From Neobacillus sp. CF12 (GTDB taxonomy: Bacteria; Bacillota; Bacilli; Bacillales; Cytobacillaceae): 64,000 nt of DNA. The stretch's first letter is position 1; each line of letters opens with the position of its first letter. The stretch is from NCBI RefSeq assembly GCF_030348765.1, contig NZ_JAUCEU010000007.1, positions 1,916,501 through 1,980,500 of the forward strand, in the 5' to 3' direction. Below the pieces are notes generated by a model. It saw only the letters and a program-made list of their open reading frames with translations, was not told the DNA's origin and did no database searches. Both the position numbers and the translations under genes were made by a program. This document shows, piece after piece, positions 29,040 to 39,200 of this stretch.

Positions 29040-29202
29040 ACTTTTTTCTCTCCTTCAGCCAATCGACCTAATAAGGGCTCGATTTTTACAAGCAGTCCTA
29101 GTTTTTTTCCATTCAGAACCAGATGATAACATGCTATTATCCATATTATCAGACTATTAAAAAGATGACTATGAAGAACATTTCACTAGGGGGTAGAGAC
29201 GC

Positions 29203-30424
29203 TTGTTAAGAACGTTTCGAGAGCATCACATTCGCACAACAGAATTATTGAACGGGCCATGGGAATTTATAAAAGATTCAGGGAATGTGGGTCTTCAGGA
29301 AAAATGGTTTGAGCGTTTTCCACATGCTTCACAATCCATGTACGTTCCATCCTGTTGGAATAACGAACTGAACCTGTACGACTATGAAGGTGTCGGTTGG
29401 TACAGGAAAACCATTCATACACAGGAAACGCAAAATATCAGACTAGTATTTCACGCAGTATTAGGTCATGCCAATGTCTATTTGGACGGACAGCATCTCG
29501 GGTATCACTATGGCGGCTACACACCTTTTGAATTCGTCATTCCTTCCTTATCTGCAGGAGACCATGAGCTGGTTGTTCGGACAGACAGTACTCTGGATCG
29601 CCTTACGATTCCGACAGAGCACGTAGACTAGTTCCATTATGGTGGCATCATCCGTCCAGTCGAGCTGCAGGTGTTACCTGATTTGTACATCGAGCAGTTC
29701 AAGATTGATTATGATCTAAATGGAATAGCAGATGCCGATGTCAATATTCAAGTACGTACCCGTTCACTGTCGCAAACGGAGTTGACCACGGCGTTGACAC
29801 TGAACGAAGGAGGACGTGATATCCACTCGGAACAAGTAAGTGTGGATGCTGGTCAAACGGTCGATTGTACGGTGAGGTTACGATGGACCGATGTTCGGCT
29901 GTGGAATGTTGGTCGACCTGAGTTGTATACAATCCAGGTCCGTACCGATTATGACGACAAGGTTGAACGAATCGGGTTCCGACGAATTGAGACAAAGGAC
30001 CATCGTAATTAACAAATATAGTGGGTGGTATGAAGGTAACGTTGATGGATTCAAAGATATGCTGCATAAGTTCCACCAGCGGGCGGAACAAATGGGGGCT
30101 GGCGATAGGCCGGTGCTCATGACCGAGTTCGGCGGTGCCGGCATCTTCGGGGACGTTGGTTGGGAGCCGAGATTGTTCAGCGAGGATTATCAAGCGCAAA
30201 TCGTTACCGAGGCGCTGGCTATTTTTCGGGATGATCCAAAGATTGGCGGCACCTTTATCTGGCAGTTCGCCGATACCCGTGGTGATTTGAAAAGTGACGG
30301 TAAATATTTCCGCGACCGGGCTCGCAGCTTTAACAACAAGGGTCTAGTTAACGAATATCGCAAGCCTAAGCAATCGTTCCGCGAAGTGCGGCGTATCTAC
30401 CGGTCTTGGGGCGAAGAACATTAA
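29203..30424 (+). pseudogene. GH2 beta-galactosidase/glucuronidase-like gene, inactivated by deletion
   Basis: The first part is a normal GH2 sugar-binding domain (LLNGPWEFIKD, VPSCWNNELNLYDYEG, GWYRKTIHT). At 29629 a TAG replaces the Trp codon expected in VD-W-FHYGG. Reading continues in the same frame through the immunoglobulin-like domain to RIGFRRIETKD. The sequence then jumps, in another frame, to INKYSGWYEGN, RPVLMTEFGGAG (nucleophile Glu) and FIWQFADTRGD. The first half of the TIM barrel, including the acid/base Glu motif, is missing. TTG 29203 with GGGGG upstream was the start. It is divergent from the AraC-type gene. Confidence 0.88.
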
Positions 30425-30438
30425 TTTGCAGGATTATG

Positions 30439-30451
30439 AAGAAAGTGGACA
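30439..30451 (+). mobile_element. right-hand inverted repeat of the araC/GH2 patch
   Basis: AAGAAAGTGGACA is the inverted counterpart of TGTCCACGTTCTT at 28032-28044, with one mismatch in 13. It lies 15 nt after the GH2 pseudogene. Confidence 0.4.
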
Positions 30452-30464
30452 GCGATACGATAAA

Positions 30465-30491
30465 AAGCCTTGATTACCTTAATCAAGGCTT
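30465..30491. terminator. GCCTTGATTA hairpin
   Basis: A perfect 12-bp stem AAGCCTTGATTA/TAATCAAGGCTT. On the minus strand it is followed by TTTTTATCG. The preceding bases (GATACGATAAAAAGCC) resemble the GGGACGTAAAAAAGCC at 52761, so this may be a further decayed tRNA-terminator copy. Confidence 0.65.
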
Positions 30492-30580
30492 CCGTTTATA
30501 CTGGCTTCTTAATAAAAGTTGCAAGAATTAACGTATGAATCTTTTCTGTTGAGTGGTCAGGTAAGCACCCAGGCTGATAA

Positions 30581-30770
30581 ATAGACGGAAAAATTCCGCT
30601 TATTTATAATTATTAGATAAAAAAATGCTAAATAGACGGAGAGATTCCGCCTATTGACTCAAAAAACATGATAATAGGAGGAATTTGCTTAGCATAACCG
30701 GAATATCTCCGCTTATTTCCCCCAAAACGAACTTCATCCTGCATCTAACCGGAATATCTCCGCTTATTTT
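30581..30770. repeat. cluster of four CGGAATxTCTCCGCTTATT-type repeats
   Basis: Two copies read AATAGACGGA...ATTCCGC (30581-30600 and 30631-30655) and two read TAACCGGAATATCTCCGC followed by TTATTT (30694-30720 and 30746-30770). Each can form a small stem around CGGA/TCCG. Spacing is irregular. They look like a dispersed intergenic repeat family, not a CRISPR. Confidence 0.75.
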
Positions 30771-31048
30771 AACCTTCCCTGGTTACTAGATTAAGGACAA
30801 AGACAATTTTATTTAAAAGCGAGTGAGTTTTACTCAAGAAAACTTCATTATGATGCATTACGGTGAAGTTTTTAGGTTTTTTGTATTCCTAATAAAAAAA
30901 CTCGCCACATTGGCGAGTTTTACTTTTTTATATACAAATAACGATGTATTTAGACTGTCATGTCGGCAGGTGTTTTAAGAAAAGCACCTTAATACGAAAT
31001 CCTCTACTCCATAGATTAAGGCTTTATACCATTGTTCCAACAATATAG
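30771..31048 (-). terminator. terminator region of the DUF5107-GH35-GH2 operon
   Basis: ACTCGCCA/TGGCGAGT (30900-30918) has a T-run on both sides and lies 131 nt after the GH2 stop. A second hairpin, AAAACTTCA/TGAAGTTTT, is at 30839-30872. No gene is seen in the rest of this stretch. Confidence 0.7.
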
Positions 31049-33859
31049 TTACCAGTTTCCTTTTAGTTTAAATAAGCCAAGCAGTTCACCAACGGTAAGG
31101 TTTGCGGTTGGGTTAAACTGATCACTCATAAGATAATGGATATTCTTATGGAGGAGAGACTCTACTTCAGGACGCTTCAAGTTCTTTAAAATATTGAATG
31201 TTGATACGTACAGCTTACCTTCGCCTACTTTTGTTTCAAATGAGTAGGCTAAGTGTTTTCCACGGTTGTGGTTATCGATTACTTCCACAATCGGTTTAAC
31301 CTGTGGTACTGTTTCTAAATTAATAGCTATAGCTCTATCAACCAAATGGAACCAATTCCAATTGGATCGTCCATCATGAGGGAAATGTTCGAGTGATGGA
31401 TGGTCATGGATGATCATTCCCATCGTTGTGCCAATTTGTGCTGGAAACCAAATATAGTTCCAAAAGATTGGCAGAAATCTAGTGATCACTTCGTCAAATT
31501 GATTTCCTTCCTCGGCCATAATCCAGGCCTTACCACCATCAAGAAGAAATTGCAAAAGCTCTGTTGACAGGTGATCTGATATCGCAAGATCTATATCCTT
31601 TTCCTCTTTGTAGCTAAAGCCATCAAAACCTATTTTACCGGTAAATTTTGCTCCATAAAGTGAATTTCCTAACTTAGAAACATCCGTCCAAATCCTGCTT
31701 GCATCCTTATGGAGTGTTGGTCTCGAATATGTCCAAAACTCCCATTCATTTTCGATGATTCTATCAGCACCTGCAAGTTTAACAGTTAAACTGAGGGACT
31801 GACTTTGATTTGCAGGTGTCTCGACTTCAATCACACCAAGGGATGTTACATTTCCAGGAATGATTTCCGTAACTGGTATCGCTCCAGATTGTAGAGTCTT
31901 CTGATTTGCTGATAACTCCCAAGTTAGCTCACTTTGCTGGAATGAATCTGTACTGAAATTTGAAACATCGATAGTCACTCGAAGCTTTTCACCTGCATAG
32001 TGTGTACGGTTCAAGGAACGCATTAGAATGACAACCTCATCATTAAAGGAGCGAAATTTCTCAGGTGAAATAGTCCCTTTATTATCCCAGAACACATCTA
32101 AAACCCCTGTTGTTGCATGACCTTGACCAGGAAAATCGCGTATGTCTAAAAGTTGAATTCCCGATAGCCCAGATGTTCTTCTAGCTCTTTCAATATTTTC
32201 CTTATAAGCTCTTGCTTGCAGCGTTCCAGATGCTTCAATAAATTCATCAATCCGCTCAAGTTGCCCTTTCTTTTCCAATGTTGCCATTGTTGTTTCTAGC
32301 CAGTGTGGACGTAAAACACCTTTATACTTTTGGGCCTCCTGTGGTCTAACATACATCGTGAACTGACCATGCTCATGAGCAAGTATAGGTTTTGCCTCCT
32401 GCATGGTGACGACATTGTAATCCTCAAAGGTATTAGGTGTTCCTGCGAAATTATTATTCAACGGCGGATGGGCATTTAATGAAGGAATATAAAAGTCACC
32501 TTCACGATCATGCGCAGGAAGACGGCCAAAGCCTGTATTATCTGTATATAATCTTGTTGAATCAAGTGCCCTGCATAGCTTCACCACTTCATTCAATTTT
32601 TCATGCCCTTGTGGACTGATTAGTTCATTCCCTGGTGAGAGTAATACAAATGAAGGATGCTCATTTAATGATTCGACTACACGGTATAACTCTCTGGTTA
32701 AGAAATCATGGATATCCTGATTTGGGTCTTTTTCTCTGATCATGTATAAAGCTGACCAATGTGGAAGCTCCGTTTGCACTAACATCCCTTCCTCATCCGC
32801 TGCTTCCCAAAACGGCTTTGGCGGGGTCCATCCATGTAATCTCACATGATTAAAACCGTATTGCTTCACGGTTTTAAATTGCTTGATATAATCTTCCTTG
32901 TTCCAGCTTGGATACCCTGTTTGCGGGAATATACAGCAATCTACATAGCCTCTTAGAAATGCAGGGAGACCATTTAATAGAATTTTTTTGCCTTCTACCT
33001 TTATCGATCGAATTCCCAGGGTGCGTATTTGCTGGTCAATCTTACTTTTTGACTGGATGATTGAGAGATTTATATGATAAAAGTAAGGATTTCGATCATC
33101 CCAATAAATAACATTCTCCCAAAAGTCAATCGTAAGGTTTAGCTTGTCATCTATAGAATTGATAGGAGTTTGAATATCACGAACTACTCCCCCATCTTGT
33201 TTAACAATTTGAATGGAAAGATAACTGTCTGAGCTTAGTAAATGACTATTTTTAAGACCAACCTCTACGTCGATGTAGTTTTTCTCCAGCCTTGGATACA
33301 CCCTTACATCCTGAATATTTGTCTTTGGGAGTGCCTCCAAATAAATGCCGCCAGTAATTCCGCCCCAATTCGTAGCGGTATGGTAGGAATGGATATGACT
33401 GTCATGAAGAGGGTATTTCATTTCATTGTTAACATAAATGACGACTTTATTTGTCTCGCCTATTTTTATGAAGTCGGTTACATCAAAAACATGATCACTT
33501 ACAAGACTTTCTCCTTCCCCAACATAACGATCATTGACCCATAATTTCGTCATCCAGCGAACCCCGGATAGTACTAATTTCATGAATTGATGTTTCAAAT
33601 CCTCAGAGATAAAAACTTCCCTTGAATACCATGCCGTTCCCACGTATTCATGCAGTTTCTTCCACGTCCCAATCGGATTGTGCTTAGATGGCTCTCCAAA
33701 GCCTTGCTCCTCCCATGAGCCAGGCACATTTATCGTTGATTTAGCGGGGGCACTCCCGATATCCTTTTCAAGAAATATTCCTTCAGGATCTAATGTAAAG
33801 TACCATTCACCATTCAAAGAAAGCTTTTTTCTTGTATCTACTTTTAATGTATTAATCAA
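31049..33859 (-). CDS. GH2-family glycoside hydrolase
   Basis: A 936-residue retaining glycosidase. The N-terminal jelly roll has LSLNGEWYFTLDPEG and SRYGT-like WNNP positions (NVPGSWEEQG), then immunoglobulin-like domain, TIM barrel (GFNHVRLHGWTPPKPFWEAA) with acid/base Glu in LSPGNELISP and a probable nucleophile Glu in ILAHEHGQFTMY, then a long C-terminal region with a GATase-like part (LLDGGKAWIMAEEGN). No signal peptide, so cytosolic. TTG 33859 has GGAGGT six nt upstream. It is third in the operon after GH35 (26-nt gap). The substrate is probably beta-galactoside or alpha-L-arabinopyranoside; sequence alone cannot decide. Confidence 0.85.
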   Translation of the reverse strand: MINTLKVDTRKKLSLNGEWYFTLDPEGIFLEKDIGSAPAKSTINVPGSWEEQGFGEPSKHNPIGTWKKLHEYVGTAWYSREVFISEDLKHQFMKLVLSGVRWMTKLWVNDRYVGEGESLVSDHVFDVTDFIKIGETNKVVIYVNNEMKYPLHDSHIHSYHTATNWGGITGGIYLEALPKTNIQDVRVYPRLEKNYIDVEVGLKNSHLLSSDSYLSIQIVKQDGGVVRDIQTPINSIDDKLNLTIDFWENVIYWDDRNPYFYHINLSIIQSKSKIDQQIRTLGIRSIKVEGKKILLNGLPAFLRGYVDCCIFPQTGYPSWNKEDYIKQFKTVKQYGFNHVRLHGWTPPKPFWEAADEEGMLVQTELPHWSALYMIREKDPNQDIHDFLTRELYRVVESLNEHPSFVLLSPGNELISPQGHEKLNEVVKLCRALDSTRLYTDNTGFGRLPAHDREGDFYIPSLNAHPPLNNNFAGTPNTFEDYNVVTMQEAKPILAHEHGQFTMYVRPQEAQKYKGVLRPHWLETTMATLEKKGQLERIDEFIEASGTLQARAYKENIERARRTSGLSGIQLLDIRDFPGQGHATTGVLDVFWDNKGTISPEKFRSFNDEVVILMRSLNRTHYAGEKLRVTIDVSNFSTDSFQQSELTWELSANQKTLQSGAIPVTEIIPGNVTSLGVIEVETPANQSQSLSLTVKLAGADRIIENEWEFWTYSRPTLHKDASRIWTDVSKLGNSLYGAKFTGKIGFDGFSYKEEKDIDLAISDHLSTELLQFLLDGGKAWIMAEEGNQFDEVITRFLPIFWNYIWFPAQIGTTMGMIIHDHPSLEHFPHDGRSNWNWFHLVDRAIAINLETVPQVKPIVEVIDNHNRGKHLAYSFETKVGEGKLYVSTFNILKNLKRPEVESLLHKNIHYLMSDQFNPTANLTVGELLGLFKLKGNW

Positions 33860-33885
33860 GCTGTTACCTCCTTATATTTAAACCA

Positions 33886-36216
33886 TTACATCTCTATCTC
33901 AAATTCCTTAATAGCTGTAGCCTTGATGGATTTGATTTCAGCAATTTGTTTATTTATCACCTCTGCCCTTGCTGCCATTGGTGAATCACTTTTGACAAAG
34001 CTGCCCTCTTTTAGTGGGGAGATATAAATATACATCCCTTTTTCTATCAGTTCTTGTTTGTGCTGTTGCAGTCCGATTTCCCATGTATCATTATTACAAA
34101 AATTATCATGAATTAATTCTCCATCAATAAATGCATAACCAATATCGCCGACATATTCAGTTTGCAGTAAAAGTTCTTTTACATCGTCAAATGCCTCGGG
34201 CTGAAAATGAATCACAGCCTTATTGTTATTGACCATTCTAACCTCTATGTCTGTACGACTTTCACTAAAGGTTTTCTTATATTCCTTAAATACGCCATGG
34301 GTATGACTAGAAACATCCTCTCCTGCAATTTTAATCGTCATATCATAGCCTGGGAAAGATTTTATTTCAACATTCTTAAAACTTTCGCATTCCAGTCTTA
34401 TCTTTTCTTCGTCTACAAGTAAGGTTGCATTCGTAATAAAAACCTGTTCTTTCCCTCTATAAGTAAACTTCCAAAAGTTTAAACTTTGTTCATGGGTCAA
34501 CGTACAAATATGAAGCCTCTTACCTGATTTCAATGTTATATCAACTAGACTACTTTCCTGATTACTAACGTGTACTACCGTATTTTCATTTGAAATGATG
34601 TTCCCATTATCAACCCTTACCTCTTGGATTGCATCACCCTCAAAATAATACTCACCATTCATTCCTTTTGGAGTAAAAAAGAAAAAGTAGGTTTCATCCT
34701 CATGCTCTATGCTTGTTAATAATTGTGTGGTTGCATATTTAAGATTTAGTCCTTGCAGATCCAAGTTAAATGGAAGGATACAGCACTCATCCTTCGCTAA
34801 TGATATGCTTCCGGATTGTGGGAAACGTATCTCTTCATTCTCAAGGTTAACAGTGATTGAAAAGTCGTTTTGGTCCTTTGTTTCTACATGATCCTGATAA
34901 TTATTAATGAAAACAAATCCAGAATCTCGATGTGCACGTACAGCATACCGTAATGTTTCAATATCATATGGGTCTATATCCTTCGTATCAAATGGAAGGA
35001 CAGTTTTGGTTTTGCAAAAGCCTTCCTCCACTGTTTCATAAAAGTAGTGTTGACGCTTTAGTCTTTTATATGACTCTCTTATTTGTCCAAACTCCCCAAT
35101 TGGAGCTTGATAATCGTAGGAAATTTTCGGTGTAGCATTTTCATTCAAGAATGGTGTCTTTTTCCCCTTCGGATTTGAACCGCCATGGAAAACATAGTAG
35201 CCAACAAAGTTACATCCGCCAGCTACCTTCATTTCAGCCATTGCGTCAACACTTTCATATGGTAACTTGAATCTATATTTATAGAATACAGTCATCCCTC
35301 CACCCATTTCACAACAAGCAAATGGTAGACTCTCAGGATTATATGCAGGATCAAATCCATAGTTTTTCTGTTCGTCGTTATGATAGTCTCTAAAAATAAA
35401 TTCGGGTGTAGCCGGGTGCTCCTTCACGTCACCATAGAAAATCCATGGCCAAAACGCGTAGCCTCCCCATAATGGAAGTACCTCATCAAAAGGTGCTGAT
35501 GCTCCTCCCCAGCCAGTACTCGTATAGATTGGTGTTTCGATCCCAGCTTGGATGGCTAACTCCTTTAGTTTCCTAATATGTGAATCGCCATCCCTGCCTG
35601 CAGGTAACCATTCATTACCTGTTCCATTGGTAATTTCCCACGGTGCACCTGCGTGTTCATACTCATTCTCAATCTGTGTTCCGATGATAGGGCCACCATC
35701 TTTAAAGAGTAAGCCTTGAACTTGCTTCCCAATTTCTTGATAAAAACTTTGCACATAGGTCAAATATTCTTTATCGTTTGAACGAAGATCAAAGGGTCTT
35801 CCGAATAGCCACTCAGGAATTCCGCCATTTCTTGCCTCACCATGGGCAAATGGACCAATTCTTAAAATGACGCTCATTCCATGCTTTCCGCAAAGGCCAA
35901 CAAATTCTCTGAGGTTTTTATTCGCTTCCCAATCAAATATTCCTTGCTCCTCTTCATGATGATTCCAAAAAATATAGGTTGGGATAATATTTATCCCTCC
36001 CATTTTCATTTTGATGATTTCATCTTCCCATTTGTTACAGTTATATCTACTGAAATGGAACTCACCGCTTATACCGAAAAACGGCTTGCTATTTTTTTCC
36101 ATATAATAGTTTGTAAAACTATAACTTTCTCCGTCTATATTTGATCCACCAAGTTTTGTTTCAAGTGGGTATATCTCTTTTTGCGTATTTTTGACGTCAA
36201 TACTATATGCTCTCAT
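33886..36216 (-). CDS. GH35-family beta-galactosidase
   Basis: A 776-residue cytosolic enzyme. The GH35 barrel opens FFGISGEFHFSRYNCNKWED and IIPTYIFWNHHEEEQGIFDW. The acid/base Glu is in IIGTQIENEYEHAG and the probable nucleophile Glu in PFACCEMGGGM. A beta-sandwich C-terminal half ends VINKQIAEIKSIKATAIKEF. The start ATG overlaps the preceding gene by 14 nt and has AAGGAGG nine nt upstream, so translation is coupled. In this context it would trim beta-galactose from imported arabinogalactan or galactan fragments. Confidence 0.92.
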   Translation of the reverse strand: MRAYSIDVKNTQKEIYPLETKLGGSNIDGESYSFTNYYMEKNSKPFFGISGEFHFSRYNCNKWEDEIIKMKMGGINIIPTYIFWNHHEEEQGIFDWEANKNLREFVGLCGKHGMSVILRIGPFAHGEARNGGIPEWLFGRPFDLRSNDKEYLTYVQSFYQEIGKQVQGLLFKDGGPIIGTQIENEYEHAGAPWEITNGTGNEWLPAGRDGDSHIRKLKELAIQAGIETPIYTSTGWGGASAPFDEVLPLWGGYAFWPWIFYGDVKEHPATPEFIFRDYHNDEQKNYGFDPAYNPESLPFACCEMGGGMTVFYKYRFKLPYESVDAMAEMKVAGGCNFVGYYVFHGGSNPKGKKTPFLNENATPKISYDYQAPIGEFGQIRESYKRLKRQHYFYETVEEGFCKTKTVLPFDTKDIDPYDIETLRYAVRAHRDSGFVFINNYQDHVETKDQNDFSITVNLENEEIRFPQSGSISLAKDECCILPFNLDLQGLNLKYATTQLLTSIEHEDETYFFFFTPKGMNGEYYFEGDAIQEVRVDNGNIISNENTVVHVSNQESSLVDITLKSGKRLHICTLTHEQSLNFWKFTYRGKEQVFITNATLLVDEEKIRLECESFKNVEIKSFPGYDMTIKIAGEDVSSHTHGVFKEYKKTFSESRTDIEVRMVNNNKAVIHFQPEAFDDVKELLLQTEYVGDIGYAFIDGELIHDNFCNNDTWEIGLQQHKQELIEKGMYIYISPLKEGSFVKSDSPMAARAEVINKQIAEIKSIKATAIKEFEIEM

Positions 36217-39200
36217 GAGGGATTTCCTCCTTCATTGGTGATTTATGAATGATTGATCCTTGGTGATTTGGATCAAGTTGTAACGCTTGAATAAATTGTT
36301 CTAGAGCAAGGTTGAATTGATTTAACCCCATTAATCCAAGCGCTCTCATAAAATGACAATGAATTTGATTTCTTTTATTTAAGTTATCCTCAAAGACAAG
36401 AAAATCTGGTAGTGATACCGCAAAATAATCAATGATCACATCATCAAATATGTGCTTTTCTGCATAATCAACAAGCTTGTTAAATCTCCGTTTTGCTTCT
36501 TTCTCATTCTTCAATTTAAGCCAAGCTAATCCTTGGTAGTAAATCATTTCAGGAGGCTGATCATTGTAGTACATCGCACTTGTAGGTTCTTCTAATCCCT
36601 TTGATGCAATCGTAAAGCATTCCATCGCTTGATGTATTTGATTGAGGCCTTCGTAAGCAATCCCAAGATAGTAATAGATATTATTTTCTTGTGCCCCTGC
36701 TAATTTACCTTCTCCTAGATTGTGTGGATAAGTAAGCGCTTTTTCAAATAATTGAATGGCTTGCTGATAATCTTCTTTTACTAAATATCTTTTACCAAGT
36801 TCAACATGTGCCAATACATATTGACCCGTTACTTTTCCTTCTCCACCTTCCCATGGGTGAAAAATACGATTAGACAATAAATCAATTGAGATATCATAGT
36901 GTCCTACTATATTTAAAAGGGTAATGTATTCTATAAATAAATCATCCCGCTGATCTACCAATTCTAGATATGATTGAAGATTTTTCAGACGTTTTTCAGG
37001 TGTGTAACCAAGCTTTTTGTAAAGTTGATCCAATTCAAATAACACACGGGAATCAAATTGATTACAAGTAAATGCATTTTCAAGAGATGCTAGGGATTTT
37101 TCTGCATCCCCGAGAACGTTAAAATAAGCCAAACCTAAATTTCGATGGACAGTTGCAAAATTTGCATTCACTGACCTAGCTGCTTCCCAATGCTTAATGG
37201 CATCTAGAGGCCGCTTTTTATCATATAATAAGTTTCCTAGATAATAATGAGCTTTATCATCCTCCGGATTCATCGTGATGACATGTTCTAAGACAATCAT
37301 TTCTAACAAGGTGTTTGGAAAACAGTAATCAGGAGATGATGCATTTCCATTGTTCCTATGAAACTCAGCCTTATCTACTAGATTTAGTTTTTCATATAAA
37401 TAAGCTAACGTGTAATGGACTATTGGGTACGACCTGTTCCCCTCTGTCACACGGTGAAGAATTTCTATGGCTTCCTGATAGAGTCCACTTTCAATATAGT
37501 CTGCTGCTAAATGTAAATGGTTATGAACATCGCCTCGCATCAACTTTTGAAGTTCATCTAATACTTTCGCTGCCTTCACTGTTTCACCCTGCTCTTTTAA
37601 CACCAAATAAATCTCGTTATAAGAACCAAAATCTGCTATATCAATGAGAATCGTTTCTTTTGCAAAAGCAATAGCCTCATGAAAACGCCGACTCTTTCGT
37701 AATAATGCTGTTTTCAAGTGACGTGCTTTATCATTACGAGTATTGCGACTTAATGATTTTTCAATAAGCTCTAATGCCTCACCGTATGCTCCGTTTTCAC
37801 ACGCAATTTGTGATAGTGAAAAATAACCACTATCCTGCCATGCTGCTGACCAAACGGACTTATAAAAGCTAGCATATGATTCCTTTAATTTCCCTTGTAA
37901 CTTGAGTGCTAATCCAAGTTGATAATAGGCCTCGGAATCATAAGGATTTGGGTTACGCCAGGTCAATGACTCGATGGCTCTTCGAAAATATCCTTCACTC
38001 TCTTTTAATAATCCTCGACGTAGTAGCAGTGTTCCGTATGCTACATTAATCCGAATATCCTTTTGGTCCCTCTTTAATCCTTCTAAGTAGTAATCATCTG
38101 GTGCAAATGTTGCATGACGATACTGTTCTAAGTGCAGTCCAGCAAGGAATAGCTCCTCGGTTGTTTTTAACTCCTCTGGAATCGGAAGCGGCTTCGCAGG
38201 GTCAGGGATTTCTTCAACCTTTATCTCTTCGGGCTGAAAGGAGACTAATAGACGACCTTTATTGTCTTTAACAGAAATAAGTAGATCCTGAGATTGCTCT
38301 TCTGGTTCTAATTGTACCTCGCTCTGAAATGTACAAGTTGGAGAAATCATTGTCGTTTCAAAAATATATACTTTTCTTTTACCCTTTAATTCGATTGTCG
38401 CTTCTTCAAAAAGAGACGTTGCGTAAACCAATATCTTCGCACTTTTTAACGTTTCATTAACCTCTAGATTAACAGCAGCATCAATGGAAGCATTTTTGAC
38501 GACTCCAATATCTTTGTACGGCATGAAATATTGTTTAAATGTTTTTTCCTCATATGGTTGCAGCCAGGAGAAATCTGGCTGATTATCCGTATATACACCG
38601 GTCATTAGTTCAATATAAGGTCCGTCTTCATCGGTTAAATTCCGGTCCCATGCTTGACCAAATTCTCCATTCCCCCATGTCCATTGTTTTTTCCCTGGTG
38701 AAATATGATGATTAGCAACATGTAACAAACCTGCTTTCACTCCATGATCGTATCCACCAACAAAATTATAATTAGATTTATAAGCCATATAGGATGTTGG
38801 AACAGGGATATTTTTATACCTTGATATATCTACTCCTTCAGAATAATCCATTTTATAATACGTCCCTGTCGCAATTGGAAATTTGGAAACATCACGTTTT
38901 CCATGATCAAATACAGCATGAATATCTGGTGGAAAGATTGATTGTGTATGCTCATTAACCGCAACTGCTGGATTTGCCCACCAAAGAAACGTCTGGGGTT
39001 CTGAGGTTCTATTATATAGTTGAGCTGAAATTTCCAAATATGCTTTTCCTGGATGTAAGGTAAATCCTGCAGTCACTTTGGTACCATACATTCTATCGAT
39101 TTCACTCACCCAGACTGTCGCACTGCCATCCTCATTTTCACACGTTCGATACTCTACAGGTCCAAATGTATTTGGGCGATGGTGCTGTGGCCAATTAAAT

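Noticed and set aside
30581..30770. CRISPR array
   Set aside because: Four copies only, in two sequence forms with irregular spacing, each itself palindromic, and no cas genes in the window.
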